DNA of 64,000 nt from positions 104,550-168,549 of the forward strand of contig MWJO01000004.1 in the NCBI GenBank assembly GCA_002027195.1, given 5' to 3'. Positions 32,160 through 41,104 of the stretch are shown here, in pieces. The notes under the pieces were generated by a model. That model did no database searches. It worked only from the letters and a program-made list of their open reading frames with translations, and was not told the DNA's origin. Each line of letters opens with the position of its first letter. The first letter of the stretch is position 1. The position numbers were made by a program, and so were the translations under genes. Origin of the DNA: Streptomyces sp. GKU 895 (GTDB taxonomy: Bacteria; Actinomycetota; Actinomycetes; Streptomycetales; Streptomycetaceae).

Positions 32160-33299
32160 TCAGGAACGAGAACGCTCCCCACGGGACGAAACAGGCGCCG
32201 AAGCCGTCGAACCGCGCACCACCAGCTCGGGCATGAACACGAACTCACTGTGCGGCGCGGGCGTCCCGCCGATCTCCTCCAGCAGCGTCCGCACCGCGGC
32301 CTGGCCCATCGCCGGAACCGGCTTGCGGACCGTCGTCAGCGGCGGATCGGTGAACGCGATCAGGGGGGAGTCGTCGAAGCCCACCACCGAGACGTCCTGC
32401 GGCACTTCGAGACCGAGCTGCCGGGCGGCCCGTATGGCACCCAGCGCCATCATGTCGCTCGCGCACACCACCGCCGTACAGCCCCGGCCGATCAACGCGG
32501 TGGCCGCGGCCTGACCGCCCTCCAGGGTGTAGAGCGAGTGCTGGACCAGCTCCGCCTCGACGGCCTCCGCCGACAGCCCCAACTGGTCCTGCATCGCCCG
32601 CACGAACCCCTCGATCTTGCGCTGCACCGGCACGAACCGCTTCGGGCCGAGCGCGAGACCGATCCGGGTGTGACCGAGCGAGGCGAGATGCGTGACCGCC
32701 AGCGTCATCGCGGCGCGGTCGTCGGGGGAGATGAACGGCGCCTGCACCTTCGGCGAGAAACCGTCCACCAGCACGAACGGCACGCCCTGGCCGCGCAGCT
32801 GCTCGTAGCGCTGCATGTCGGCGGAGGTGTCCGCGTGCAGCCCGGAGACGAAGATGATGCCCGCCACGCCCCGGTCGACGAGCATCTCCGTGAGCTCGTC
32901 CTCCGTGGAACCGCCCGGGGTCTGGGTGGCCAGCACCGGGGTGTACCCCTGCCGCGTCAGCGCCTGCCCGATCACCTGGGCCAGCGCCGGGAATATCGGG
33001 TTCTCCAGCTCCGGGGTTATCAGGCCCACCAGGCCCTCACTGCGCTGCCGCAGGCGCACCGGGCGCTCGTAGCCCAGGACGTCGAGAGCGGCCAGCACGG
33101 ACTGGCGGGTGGTGGCGGCGACGCCCGGCTTCCCGTTGAGGACGCGGCTGACGGTCGCTTCGCTGACCCCCGCTTGAGCAGCGATGTCGGCAAGCCGTGT
33201 GGTCACAGGGTTGGACTGTACCGGCCGACCCTCGCCTTGGACACCAATCGGACGCCGTGGGCGACCTGTTGACCGTCCCGGTCCGAGTTGCTGGGTCAT
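32160..33299 (-). CDS. malR: LacI-family maltose/maltodextrin repressor MalR
   Basis: 379 residues from ATG 33299 with a GAGGGAG site, or a shorter product starting at VTTRLADIAAQAG. The LacI HTH is TTRLADIAAQAGVSEATVSRVLNGKPGV followed by a hinge. The periplasmic-binding-like effector domain runs from VGLITPELENPIFPALAQVI through DMMALGAIRAARQLG and VSVVGFDDSPLIAFTDPPLTTV. Divergent from malEFG, as in other streptomycetes where MalR (Reg1) represses malE and alpha-amylase genes until maltodextrin is present. Candidate binding repeats (CTTGCA units) lie between the two genes and upstream of both amylase promoters. Confidence 0.92.
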   Translation of the reverse strand: MTQQLGPGRSTGRPRRPIGVQGEGRPVQSNPVTTRLADIAAQAGVSEATVSRVLNGKPGVAATTRQSVLAALDVLGYERPVRLRQRSEGLVGLITPELENPIFPALAQVIGQALTRQGYTPVLATQTPGGSTEDELTEMLVDRGVAGIIFVSGLHADTSADMQRYEQLRGQGVPFVLVDGFSPKVQAPFISPDDRAAMTLAVTHLASLGHTRIGLALGPKRFVPVQRKIEGFVRAMQDQLGLSAEAVEAELVQHSLYTLEGGQAAATALIGRGCTAVVCASDMMALGAIRAARQLGLEVPQDVSVVGFDDSPLIAFTDPPLTTVRKPVPAMGQAAVRTLLEEIGGTPAPHSEFVFMPELVVRGSTASAPVSSRGERSRS

Positions 33300-33329
33300 C
33301 GCGCTCCCTCGTGAAAGTGATGGCAAGAG

Positions 33330-33463
33330 CTTGCAGAGTCTTGCACAGGGCGCTGTTTCCCGCTCCACCCCTGGAAACAAGCGTCTCACGGCGGTAGCCA
33401 CGAGGTCACGCCCGGATAACTTCGATGACGTCTTGCACTTTTTTGCTGCAAGGTCTTTCGCAA
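33330..33463. promoter_or_regulatory. malR-malE intergenic control region with CTTGCA repeats
   Basis: CTTGCA occurs at 33330, 33340 and 33432, followed by the palindrome TTGCTGCAA (33443-33451) and CTTTCGCAACGCTTAC. Similar CTTGCTGTAA...CCTTWCG sequences precede the two amylase genes. These are likely MalR operators and the malE promoter. The region 33300-33620 has no gene. Confidence 0.6.
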
Positions 33464-33620
33464 CGCTTACATCGCTGTTACGTTCGGCGACGCCCGGCGG
33501 CGGCAACGGCGCGGTCGGCAAGACGGTGAGGGCGGCTGACGGGGCCGGCCCTCACATCACGCGGGGAGCGGGCGGGACCGCCCCTCGCACCACACGGGCT
33601 TTCACCCTCAAGGAGAACTC

Positions 33621-34889
33621 ATGCGGCGTGGCATAGCGGCCACCGCGCTGGTGGCGTCCCTCGCCCTCGCAGCGACGGCGTGCAACGGAGACGACAGCGG
33701 CAGCGACTCGAGCGGTCCGGTCACCATCACCTGGTGGGACACCTCCAACGCCACCAACGAGGCGCCGACGTACAAGGCCCTCATCAAGGAGTTCGAGGCC
33801 GCGAACAAGGACGTCAAGGTCAAGTACGTCAACGTCCAGTTCGACCAGGCGCAGAACAAGTTCGACACCGCCGCCGGCTCCAAGGGCGCCCCGGACGTGC
33901 TGCGCTCCGAGGTCGGCTGGACCCCCGCCTTCGCCAAGAAGAGCTACCTGCTGCCCCTCGACGGCACCGAGGCCCTCGCCGACCAGGCCAAGTTCAAGCC
34001 GAACCTGATCGAGCAGGCCAAGTACGAGGGCAAGACCTACGGCGTCCCGCTGGTCACCGACACCCTCGCCCTCGTCTACAACAAGGCCCTCTTCGAGAAG
34101 GCCGGCGTCGAGGCCCCCAAGACCTGGGACGACCTGAAGAAGGCCGCCGCCACCATCAAGGCCAAGACCGGCGTCGACGGCTACTGGGGCTCCACCCAGG
34201 CCTACTACGCCCAGTCCTTCCTCTACGGCGAGGGCACCGACACCGTCGACGCCGCCGCCAAGAAGATCACGGTCAACTCCGACGCCGCGAAGAAGGCGTA
34301 CGGCACCTGGCTGAGCCTGTTCTCCGGCAAGGGCCTGCACAAGGCCGACACCACCGCCGACGCCTACGCCCACATCCAGGACGCGTTCGTCAACGGCAAG
34401 GTCGCCGCGATCATCCAGGGCCCGTGGGAGATCACCAACTTCTACAAGGGCTCCGCGTTCAAGGACAAGAACAACCTCGGCATCGCCACCGTCCCGGCCG
34501 GCTCCACCGGCAAGGCGGGCGCCCCGACCGGCGGCCACAACCTCTCGGTCTACGCCGGCTCCGACGCCGCCCACCAGAAGGCCGCGCTGAAGTTCGTCAA
34601 CTTCATGACCTCCGCGAAGTCCCAGGCGACCATCGCGCTGAAGAACTCCACGCTGCCCACCCGTGACGACGCCTACACCGCCGAGGTCAAGGCCGACCCG
34701 GGCATCGCCGGCTACCAGGGCGTCCTCGCCGCCGCCCAGCCGCGCCCGGCGCTGCCCGAGTACAGCTCCCTGTGGGGCCCGCTGGACACCGAGCTGCCGA
34801 AGATCGCCGGCGGCAAGGAGTCCCTCGACAAGGGGCTGAGCAACGCCGAGACCGCCATCGCCAAGCTGGTCCCGGACTTCAGCAAGTAA
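33621..34889 (+). CDS. malE: Maltose/maltodextrin ABC transporter substrate-binding lipoprotein
   Basis: 422 residues. Signal sequence with lipobox LAATAC, so Cys21 is lipidated. It is a family 1 extracellular solute-binding protein: ITWWDTSNATNEAPTYKALIKEFE, YGVPLVTDTLALVYNK, VNGKVAAIIQGPWEI, GGHNLSVYAGSDAAHQKAALKFVNFM. It binds maltodextrins outside the membrane and delivers them to MalF-MalG. The operon order malE-malF-malG follows, with a stem-loop (34899-34942) after malE that may favour its higher expression. Repressed by MalR by analogy. Confidence 0.93.
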   Translation: MRRGIAATALVASLALAATACNGDDSGSDSSGPVTITWWDTSNATNEAPTYKALIKEFEAANKDVKVKYVNVQFDQAQNKFDTAAGSKGAPDVLRSEVGWTPAFAKKSYLLPLDGTEALADQAKFKPNLIEQAKYEGKTYGVPLVTDTLALVYNKALFEKAGVEAPKTWDDLKKAAATIKAKTGVDGYWGSTQAYYAQSFLYGEGTDTVDAAAKKITVNSDAAKKAYGTWLSLFSGKGLHKADTTADAYAHIQDAFVNGKVAAIIQGPWEITNFYKGSAFKDKNNLGIATVPAGSTGKAGAPTGGHNLSVYAGSDAAHQKAALKFVNFMTSAKSQATIALKNSTLPTRDDAYTAEVKADPGIAGYQGVLAAAQPRPALPEYSSLWGPLDTELPKIAGGKESLDKGLSNAETAIAKLVPDFSK

Positions 34890-34898
34890 GCCCCGAGC

Positions 34899-34942
34899 GG
34901 CCGCCGGATCCCCCGAAGCATGGGGGGAGGGATCCGGCGGCC
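34899..34942 (+). terminator. Intercistronic hairpin between malE and malF
   Basis: A 14-bp perfect stem (34899-34912 with 34929-34942) with a 16-base loop lies 10 bases after the malE stop. It may be a partial terminator or mRNA-stabilising structure that raises binding-protein levels relative to the permeases. Confidence 0.6.
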
Positions 34943-35003
34943 ATCGGCCTGTGAGCCGTACACGAGCCGTACACCCCTTGAACCTCCCAGAAGGTGTCGA
35001 ACC

Positions 35004-36008
35004 ATGACAGTCGCCATCGACCGCGCGACCGGCAAGCGCCGCGGTGACCGCGGGCCCCGGCCCGGGCTGGGCCAGCGCCTGAAGCGCGGATACCAGAAGC
35101 ACTGGTACGCCTACGCGATGATCGCCCCGGTGGCGATCGTCCTCGGCGTCCTCGTGCTGTACCCGCTGGTGTACGGCCTCTACCTCACGCTCACCGACGC
35201 CAACAGCCTCAACACGGCGCGGACGATCGGCGTCAACCACATCGACGCCACCTACAAGTTCATCGGCCTCGACAACTACGCCGACATCCTCTGGGGCGAC
35301 ACCGCCTACGACCGCTTCTGGTCGCACTTCATCTGGACGATCGTGTGGACGGCCGCCTGTGTGGCCCTGCACTACGGCATCGGACTCGGCCTCGCCCTGC
35401 TGCTCAACCAGAAGCTGCGCGGCCGCACCTTCTACCGGCTGATCCTCATCCTGCCGTGGGCCGTGCCGACCTTCGTCACCGTCTTCGGCTGGCGGTTCAT
35501 GCTCGCCGACAGCGGCATCATCAACAGCTTCCTGGGCAGCCTCCACCTGCCGGAACCGTCCTGGCTCGAGGACACCTTCTGGCAGCGGTTCGCCGCGATC
35601 ATGGTCAACACCTGGTGCGGTGTGCCGTTCATGATGGTCTCGCTCCTCGGCGGACTGCAGTCCATCGACTCCTCGCTCTACGAGGCCGCCGAGATGGACG
35701 GCGCGAACGCCTGGCAGCGCTTCCGGTACGTCACCCTGCCGGGCCTCAGGTCCGTCAGCTCCACCGTCGTACTCCTCGGCGTGATCTGGACCTTCAACCA
35801 GTTCGCCATCATCTTCCTGCTGTTCGGCAACACCGCCCCCGACGCGCAGATCCTCGTCACCTGGGCCTACTACCTCGGCTTCGGACAGCAGCCACGTGAC
35901 TTCGCCCAGTCGGCGGCCTACGGCATCCTGCTGCTGGCCATCCTGATCGTCTTCACCTCCTTCTACCGCCGCTGGCTGAACCGCAATGACCAGCAGCTCG
36001 CGATCTGA
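35004..36008 (+). CDS. malF: Maltose/maltodextrin ABC transporter permease MalF
   Basis: 334 residues from ATG 35004. Six membrane helices follow a basic N terminus (YAYAMIAPVAIVLGVLVLYPLVYGLYLTLTD...). The inner-membrane permease signature EAAEMDGANAWQRFRYVTLPGLR contains the EAA loop that contacts the ATPase. The protein forms the translocation pore with MalG. Between malE and malG in one operon; the malG start follows 13 bases after the stop. No ATPase is encoded nearby. The shared MsiK-type ATPase elsewhere in the genome is the expected partner. Confidence 0.92.
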   Translation: MTVAIDRATGKRRGDRGPRPGLGQRLKRGYQKHWYAYAMIAPVAIVLGVLVLYPLVYGLYLTLTDANSLNTARTIGVNHIDATYKFIGLDNYADILWGDTAYDRFWSHFIWTIVWTAACVALHYGIGLGLALLLNQKLRGRTFYRLILILPWAVPTFVTVFGWRFMLADSGIINSFLGSLHLPEPSWLEDTFWQRFAAIMVNTWCGVPFMMVSLLGGLQSIDSSLYEAAEMDGANAWQRFRYVTLPGLRSVSSTVVLLGVIWTFNQFAIIFLLFGNTAPDAQILVTWAYYLGFGQQPRDFAQSAAYGILLLAILIVFTSFYRRWLNRNDQQLAI

Positions 36009-36021
36009 GGCAGGAGTCACC

Positions 36022-36942
36022 ATGAGCACCTCAACCCCCTCCGAGATCAAGGCGGACCGCCCGGTGACCCCCCAGGTCCTCGAAGCCTCCCGGCCGCGCA
36101 AGGTCCGCGGCCGTGAGCAGCGCGGCCGCGCCGCCGCCCTCGCCTCCCACGGCATCCTGATCGTCGCGAGCCTGATCGCGCTGTTCCCGATCGCCTGGCT
36201 GGTCTATCTCTCCCTCGGCCCGGACAAGGACGACTACCTCCACCCCGGCGGCATCTGGGACAAGATGACGCTGGACAACTACTCGTTCGTCCTTCAGCAC
36301 ACCAGCTTCTTCGACTGGCTGAAGAGTTCGCTGATCGTCTCCCTCGGCACCACAGTGATCGGCGTGTTCGCTGCGGCCACCACCGGCTACGCGGTCTCCC
36401 GCATGCGGTTCCCCGGCTACAAGAAGCTCATGTGGGTGCTCCTGGTCACCCAGATGTTCCCGATCGCCGTCCTCATCGTGCCGATGTACCAGATCCTCGT
36501 CGACCTTCAGCTCGTCGACAGTTATCTCGGCCTCGTCCTCGTCTACTGCGCGACCGCGGTCCCCTACAGCGCCTGGCTGCTCAAGGGCTACTTCGACACG
36601 ATCCCCTTCGAGATCGACGAGGCCGGCCGCGTCGACGGACTGACCCCCTTCGGCACGTTCTTCCGGCTGATCCTGCCGCTCGCCAAGCCGGGCCTCGCGG
36701 TCGCCGCCTTCTACAACTTCATCACCGCCTTCGGCGAGGTCGCCTTCGCCTCGACGTTCATGCTCAGCGACGACAAGTACACCTTCGCCGTGGGCCTGCA
36801 GAGCTTCGTCAGCGAACACGACGCCCAGCGCAACCTGATGGCCGCGACCGCGGTACTCATCGCCATACCGGTGTCCGCGTTCTTCTACCTCGTGCAGAAG
36901 AACCTCGTGGCCGGCCTCACGGCCGGCGGCACGAAGGGCTGA
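36022..36942 (+). CDS. malG: Maltose/maltodextrin ABC transporter permease MalG
   Basis: 306 residues from ATG 36022 (AGGAG site). Six membrane helices with the characteristic MalG EAA loop DEAGRVDGLTPFGTFFRLILPLAKPGLAV and the region NLMAATAVLIAIPVSAFFYLVQKNLVAGLTAG at the C terminus. Partner of MalF in maltodextrin uptake. Followed 136 bases later by aglA in the same direction, which is probably part of the same regulon if not the same transcript. Confidence 0.92.
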   Translation: MSTSTPSEIKADRPVTPQVLEASRPRKVRGREQRGRAAALASHGILIVASLIALFPIAWLVYLSLGPDKDDYLHPGGIWDKMTLDNYSFVLQHTSFFDWLKSSLIVSLGTTVIGVFAAATTGYAVSRMRFPGYKKLMWVLLVTQMFPIAVLIVPMYQILVDLQLVDSYLGLVLVYCATAVPYSAWLLKGYFDTIPFEIDEAGRVDGLTPFGTFFRLILPLAKPGLAVAAFYNFITAFGEVAFASTFMLSDDKYTFAVGLQSFVSEHDAQRNLMAATAVLIAIPVSAFFYLVQKNLVAGLTAGGTKG

Positions 36943-37078
36943 CCGTCGGCCGGGGGTCATCGCCCCTCCAGACCCGAGGCGGCCGTGGTGTCCATCCGAC
37001 CCCGCTGTCACCGCGGCGCCTCGCATCACCTTCGTCTGCACACCCGACCCCATGACCCCGTTACGTATCAAGGACGCC

Positions 37079-38758
37079 ATGAGCCAGCAGCACTCCGCCC
37101 TCGCCTCGGCCCCGACCCCCGCCCAAGCCAAGCGCGGCGACTGGTGGCGGGACGCGGTGATCTACCAGGTCTATCCGCGCAGCTTCGCCGACAGCAACGG
37201 CGACGGCATGGGCGACCTGGAGGGCATCCGCTCCCGACTTCCGTACCTGCGCGACCTGGGCGTGGACGCCGTGTGGCTCAGCCCCTTCTACGCCTCCCCG
37301 CAGGCCGACGCCGGCTACGACGTCGCCGACTACCGGGCCGTGGACCCGATGTTCGGCAACCTGCTGGACGCGGACGCGCTGATCCGCGACGCGCACGAAC
37401 TGAGCCTGCGGATCATCGTCGACCTGGTCCCCAACCACTCCTCCGACCAGCACGAGTGGTTCAAGCGCGCCCTGCGCGAAGGCCCCGGGTCCCCCCTCCG
37501 CGACCGCTACCACTTCCGCCCCGGCAAGGGTGAGCACGGCGAACTCCCTCCGAACAACTGGGAGTCCATCTTCGGCGGCCCGGCGTGGACCCGGGTCACC
37601 GAACCCGACGGCACCCCCGGCGAGTGGTACCTCCACCTCTTCGCCCCCGAGCAGCCCGACTTCAACTGGGAACACCCCGCGGTCGGCGACGAGTTCCGCT
37701 CCATCCTGCGCTTCTGGCTGGACATGGGCGTGGACGGCTTCCGCATCGACGTGGCCCACGGCATGGTGAAGGCGGAGGGGCTGCCGGACATCGGCGGCGA
37801 CGGCGACCAGCTGAAGTTGCTGGGCAACGATGTCATGCCGTTCTTCGACCAGGACGGCGTGCACGACATCTACCGTCAGTGGCGGCTCATCCTCGACGAG
37901 TACGCCGGCGAGCGCATCTTCGTCGCCGAGGCCTGGACCCCGACGGTCGCCCGCACCGCGAACTACGTCCGCCCCGACGAACTCCACCAGGCCTTCAACT
38001 TCCAGTACCTGGGCACTTATTGGGACGCGGAGGAGCTCCGCAAGGTGGTGGACCTCACCCTGGAGGCGATGCGCCCGGTCGGCGCCCCGGCCACCTGGGT
38101 CCTCTCCAACCACGACGTCACCCGCCACGCGACCCGCTTCGCGAACCCGGCGGGCCTCGGCACCCAGATCCGCACGGCGGGCGACCGCGCCCTCGGCCTG
38201 CGCCGCGCCCGGGCGGCCACCCTCCTCATGCTGGCCCTCCCCGGTTCGGCGTACATCTACCAGGGCGAGGAACTGGGCCTGCCGGACGTCGTCGACCTCG
38301 CGGACGAGGTCCGCCAGGACCCCGCCTACTTCCGCGGCGCGGGCCAGGACGGCTTCCGCGACGGCTGCCGCGTCCCGATCCCGTGGACGCGCGAGGGGTC
38401 GTCGTACGGCTTCGGCACCGGCGGCAGCTGGCTTCCGCAGCCGGCGGAGTGGGCGGACCTGAGCGTGGAGGCCCAGACGGGCGTCGCGGGCTCCACCCTG
38501 GAGCTCTACCGCACGGCACTCGCCGTCCGCCGCGCCGAACCCGACCTGGGCGCGGGCGACTCGGTGGAATGGCTCCGCGCCCCGGAGGGCGTACTGGCCT
38601 TCCGCCGCGGCGAGTTCGTCTGCGTGGCGAACACCACCGGCGAAGCGGTGACGACTCCGTCGTACGGCCGTGTGCTGCTCGCGAGCGGCGAGGTGACGGA
38701 GGCCGACGGCGAGACGAAGGTCCCGGCGGACACCACCGTGTGGTGGACGACGGCCTGA
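37079..38758 (+). CDS. aglA: Intracellular GH13 alpha-glucosidase AglA
   Basis: 559 residues without signal peptide. ATG 37079 has AAGGAC six bases upstream. GH13 regions: RDAVIYQVYPRSFADSNGDGMGDL at the N terminus, DLVPNHSS (region I), [15 protein letters not shown] with the nucleophilic Asp (region II), IFVAEAWTP with the acid/base Glu (region III) and LSNHDVTRH with the third Asp (region IV). Signature features match oligo-1,6/alpha-1,4-glucosidases of the streptomycete malEFG-aglA locus. It hydrolyses imported maltodextrins to glucose in the cytoplasm. Converges on the secreted amylase gene. Confidence 0.93.
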   Translation: MSQQHSALASAPTPAQAKRGDWWRDAVIYQVYPRSFADSNGDGMGDLEGIRSRLPYLRDLGVDAVWLSPFYASPQADAGYDVADYRAVDPMFGNLLDADALIRDAHELSLRIIVDLVPNHSSDQHEWFKRALREGPGSPLRDRYHFRPGKGEHGELPPNNWESIFGGPAWTRVTEPDGTPGEWYLHLFAPEQPDFNWEHPAVGDEFRSILRFWLDMGVDGFRIDVAHGMVKAEGLPDIGGDGDQLKLLGNDVMPFFDQDGVHDIYRQWRLILDEYAGERIFVAEAWTPTVARTANYVRPDELHQAFNFQYLGTYWDAEELRKVVDLTLEAMRPVGAPATWVLSNHDVTRHATRFANPAGLGTQIRTAGDRALGLRRARAATLLMLALPGSAYIYQGEELGLPDVVDLADEVRQDPAYFRGAGQDGFRDGCRVPIPWTREGSSYGFGTGGSWLPQPAEWADLSVEAQTGVAGSTLELYRTALAVRRAEPDLGAGDSVEWLRAPEGVLAFRRGEFVCVANTTGEAVTTPSYGRVLLASGEVTEADGETKVPADTTVWWTTA

Positions 38759-38773
38759 GCGGGAACACGGACG

Positions 38774-38807
38774 CGGGTCCCCGCTGCCTTCGGGCGGCGG
38801 GGACCCG
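38774..38807. terminator. Bidirectional terminator between aglA and the amylase gene
   Basis: A 15-bp stem with one G-T wobble (38774-38788 with 38793-38807) and a TTCG tetraloop sits between the two convergent genes. Confidence 0.8.
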
Positions 38808-38821
38808 GCGTCTTGCCGGAG

Positions 38822-40882
38822 CTACTTCCAGGTGTCGACGGCCGTGTAGCCCGACGAACTGCCCGTGGTGTACGAGCGGTTGGTCCCGGACTCCCAGGTC
38901 ACGTTCCCGGAGGCGTCCTTTTTGATGTACTTGTACGTGAAGGCCGTGCTCTTCGGCACGATCACCAGCTTGCTCCACGTCGGGTAGGACGCCGACGACA
39001 GCGGGATCGCCGCGCTCGTGTCCCATGAACCCAGGGAGGGGACGGAGCCGACGACGTAGACGTCGGTGCCCCAGTCGGTCGTGGCCGTGACGTCGAAGGT
39101 GACGTCGGTGGCGCTGGCGGTGGCCACGTTCCAGGAGCTGTTGACGGACAGGGCCGAAGTCGTCGTGGTGGCCGTTCTGTTGGCGTTGGACTCCCACGTC
39201 ACGTTGCCGGCGCTGTCGCGCTTGATGAACTTGAACTCGAACGACGTGTTGATCGGGACGTCCACCGCGCCGGACCAGATCGGATACCCGGACGACGACA
39301 GCTTCACCGCCTTCGACGTGTCCCAGCCGCCCAGCGCCGCGATCGAGCCGACCACGTACACGTCCTGACCGGACGTCGTCGCCGCGTACTCGCCGAAGGT
39401 GGCCGTCACGGTCGGCGTGGAGCCGCCGTCGTCCTCGCAGGACGCCGTGCACGGTGTGAACTCACCGTCGTAGAAGGCGATCGCGCTCTTCGCCGGGATC
39501 GTGAGCGTCGCGCTGCCGCCCGACACCGTCACCGTCGTCGCCCCGTTGTCGATGACGTTGGTGTACGTCCCGTCGGCCAGGCCTGTCGCGAAGGTGTAGG
39601 TCGCCGCCGACGAACCGTTGTTGATCGCGATGTAGCCGGCGGTGCCACGGGAGAAACCGATCACGCTCGACGACTTCGTCGACCAGTGGGACACCGCCTC
39701 CGAGCCCACCGCGTTGTGCCACTTGACCATGCCGGTGACGGCGGTGTCCCGGTCGAGGCAGTACCAGCCGTGGGCGCAGTCCGTGTCGGTGACGAACCCG
39801 GCGGAGTTCGGCGGGGCCTGGTCGCTCTGGGTGAACTCCCAGCCGGCATAGATGGTCGGCGTCGACCACTTGTAGGCCAGCTGGAAGAGGTTGGCGAGCT
39901 TGTACGCATCGCCGTCCTTGTAGGACATGTGCAGCCCGTTGCGCTCGGTGTCGTGGTTGGTCACGAAGGACACCGAGTTGGCGGGGGTGAGGATACCCGA
40001 GGAAGACAGCGACTCCAGGTCGCTGACGTTGCCCTGGAAGGCGGACTTCAGCTTGCTCGCGTAGGTGAAGTCGAGGACGTCGCCGGAGGCGTAGTAGTCC
40101 GAGGCCGCCGGGGTCGAACCCGGGTACACCTCCTGGAAGACGTACGGGTCCGCACCCGACGTCGTGTCGGTCAGCTTGGCCTCGATCGCCTGGAGGTCGG
40201 CGGTCGGGATGTGCTTGGCCGCGTCGACGCGGAAACCGTCGACGCCGAGGGCGAGTTGCTTGTTGAGGAAGCCCGCGATGCCGCTGCGGACGCTGTCGTT
40301 CTCGGTCTCCAGGTCGGGCAGGCCGAGCAGTTCGCAGTTCTGGACCTCGGTGAGGTTCGACCAGTCGTCGATGACGAGGTCGGAGTCGGAGCAGTCGTCC
40401 GACTGGTGGTAGTCACCCGGGTCCCAGTCGGGGGTGTCGTACTTGTCGGTGATCGTGGTGCCGTCGTAGCCGGTGCCGGTCTGCGCGGCGGTGTGGTTGA
40501 TCACCGCGTCCGTATACACCTTGACGCCGGCGGTGTGGCAGGCGGAGACCATCGCCGCGAACTCGGACGCCGTACCGAAGCGGCTGTCGAGGTTGTAGGA
40601 GTACGGCTGGTAGGCGTCCCACCAGTAGTACGAGGACTGCTTGAGGGACTCGGCGGGCGGGGCCACCTGGACCGCCCCGTAGCCGTTCGGTCCGAGGACG
40701 CCGGTGCACTCGGCGGCGACCGAGTCCCAGTTCCACTCCCACAGGTTGGCGATGACATCGCCCGAGGTGGTGGCGTCGGCGTGGGCGGTCGCGGCGGGCA
40801 GGGCGGTGACACCGGCGAGCGCCAGGGCGCCGACCGCCAAGGCCCTCGTGGTACGGCTCAGCGCACCCGGTAGACAGGTCAT
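38822..40882 (-). CDS. Secreted alpha-amylase with two C-terminal CBM20 starch-binding domains
   Basis: 686 residues. Signal peptide MTCLPGALSRTTRALAVGALALAG...ATAHA. A GH13_32-type catalytic domain has DAVINHTA (I), GVDGFRVDAAKHI with nucleophile (II), PYVFQEVYPG with acid/base (III) and [11 protein letters not shown] (IV). A C-domain (RGTAGYIAINNG) and two tandem CBM20 modules follow, each with the VYVVGSxxxLGxWDTSxA motif and conserved Trp, ending YTAVDTWK. Many streptomycete amylases carry one CBM20; two in tandem are less common. Divergent from the second amylase gene, with shared MalR-like control sequence between. Confidence 0.93.
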   Translation of the reverse strand: MTCLPGALSRTTRALAVGALALAGVTALPAATAHADATTSGDVIANLWEWNWDSVAAECTGVLGPNGYGAVQVAPPAESLKQSSYYWWDAYQPYSYNLDSRFGTASEFAAMVSACHTAGVKVYTDAVINHTAAQTGTGYDGTTITDKYDTPDWDPGDYHQSDDCSDSDLVIDDWSNLTEVQNCELLGLPDLETENDSVRSGIAGFLNKQLALGVDGFRVDAAKHIPTADLQAIEAKLTDTTSGADPYVFQEVYPGSTPAASDYYASGDVLDFTYASKLKSAFQGNVSDLESLSSSGILTPANSVSFVTNHDTERNGLHMSYKDGDAYKLANLFQLAYKWSTPTIYAGWEFTQSDQAPPNSAGFVTDTDCAHGWYCLDRDTAVTGMVKWHNAVGSEAVSHWSTKSSSVIGFSRGTAGYIAINNGSSAATYTFATGLADGTYTNVIDNGATTVTVSGGSATLTIPAKSAIAFYDGEFTPCTASCEDDGGSTPTVTATFGEYAATTSGQDVYVVGSIAALGGWDTSKAVKLSSSGYPIWSGAVDVPINTSFEFKFIKRDSAGNVTWESNANRTATTTTSALSVNSSWNVATASATDVTFDVTATTDWGTDVYVVGSVPSLGSWDTSAAIPLSSASYPTWSKLVIVPKSTAFTYKYIKKDASGNVTWESGTNRSYTTGSSSGYTAVDTWK

Positions 40883-40996
40883 GTGCGGCTCCAGGAGGGG
40901 GAATCGGGGAGGGGGGAGCTGGAGTCGATCAGAGGTCGGGGATTCAACAAGTCGTGAGCGTGCGGCAGTTGAGAAGGGCACGTCAAGAGAACCGGT

Positions 40997-41052
40997 GAAA
41001 GTTCTTTCTGTGAGTTTCAAGCCCCTTGCTGTAAACCTTTCGTCAGCGGTAC
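40997..41052. promoter_or_regulatory. Amylase promoter box, copy 1 (MalR-type)
   Basis: A 56-base block between the divergent amylase genes aligns closely with 42506-42561 (shared GAAA, TCTTTC, TTTCA, CTTGCTGTAA, CCTT). This block is the only strongly conserved upstream feature and probably holds promoter plus MalR operators for both directions. Confidence 0.6.
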
Positions 41053-41104
41053 GTTCACGCCGGCACCGGGCAAAGACGCCCGGCCGTCCCGCAAGGAGCC
41101 CCAC

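Noticed and set aside
33552..36155. 867-codon minus-strand frame opposite malE/malF
   Set aside because: Shadow of the mal operon with repetitive Gly/Val/Asp composition.
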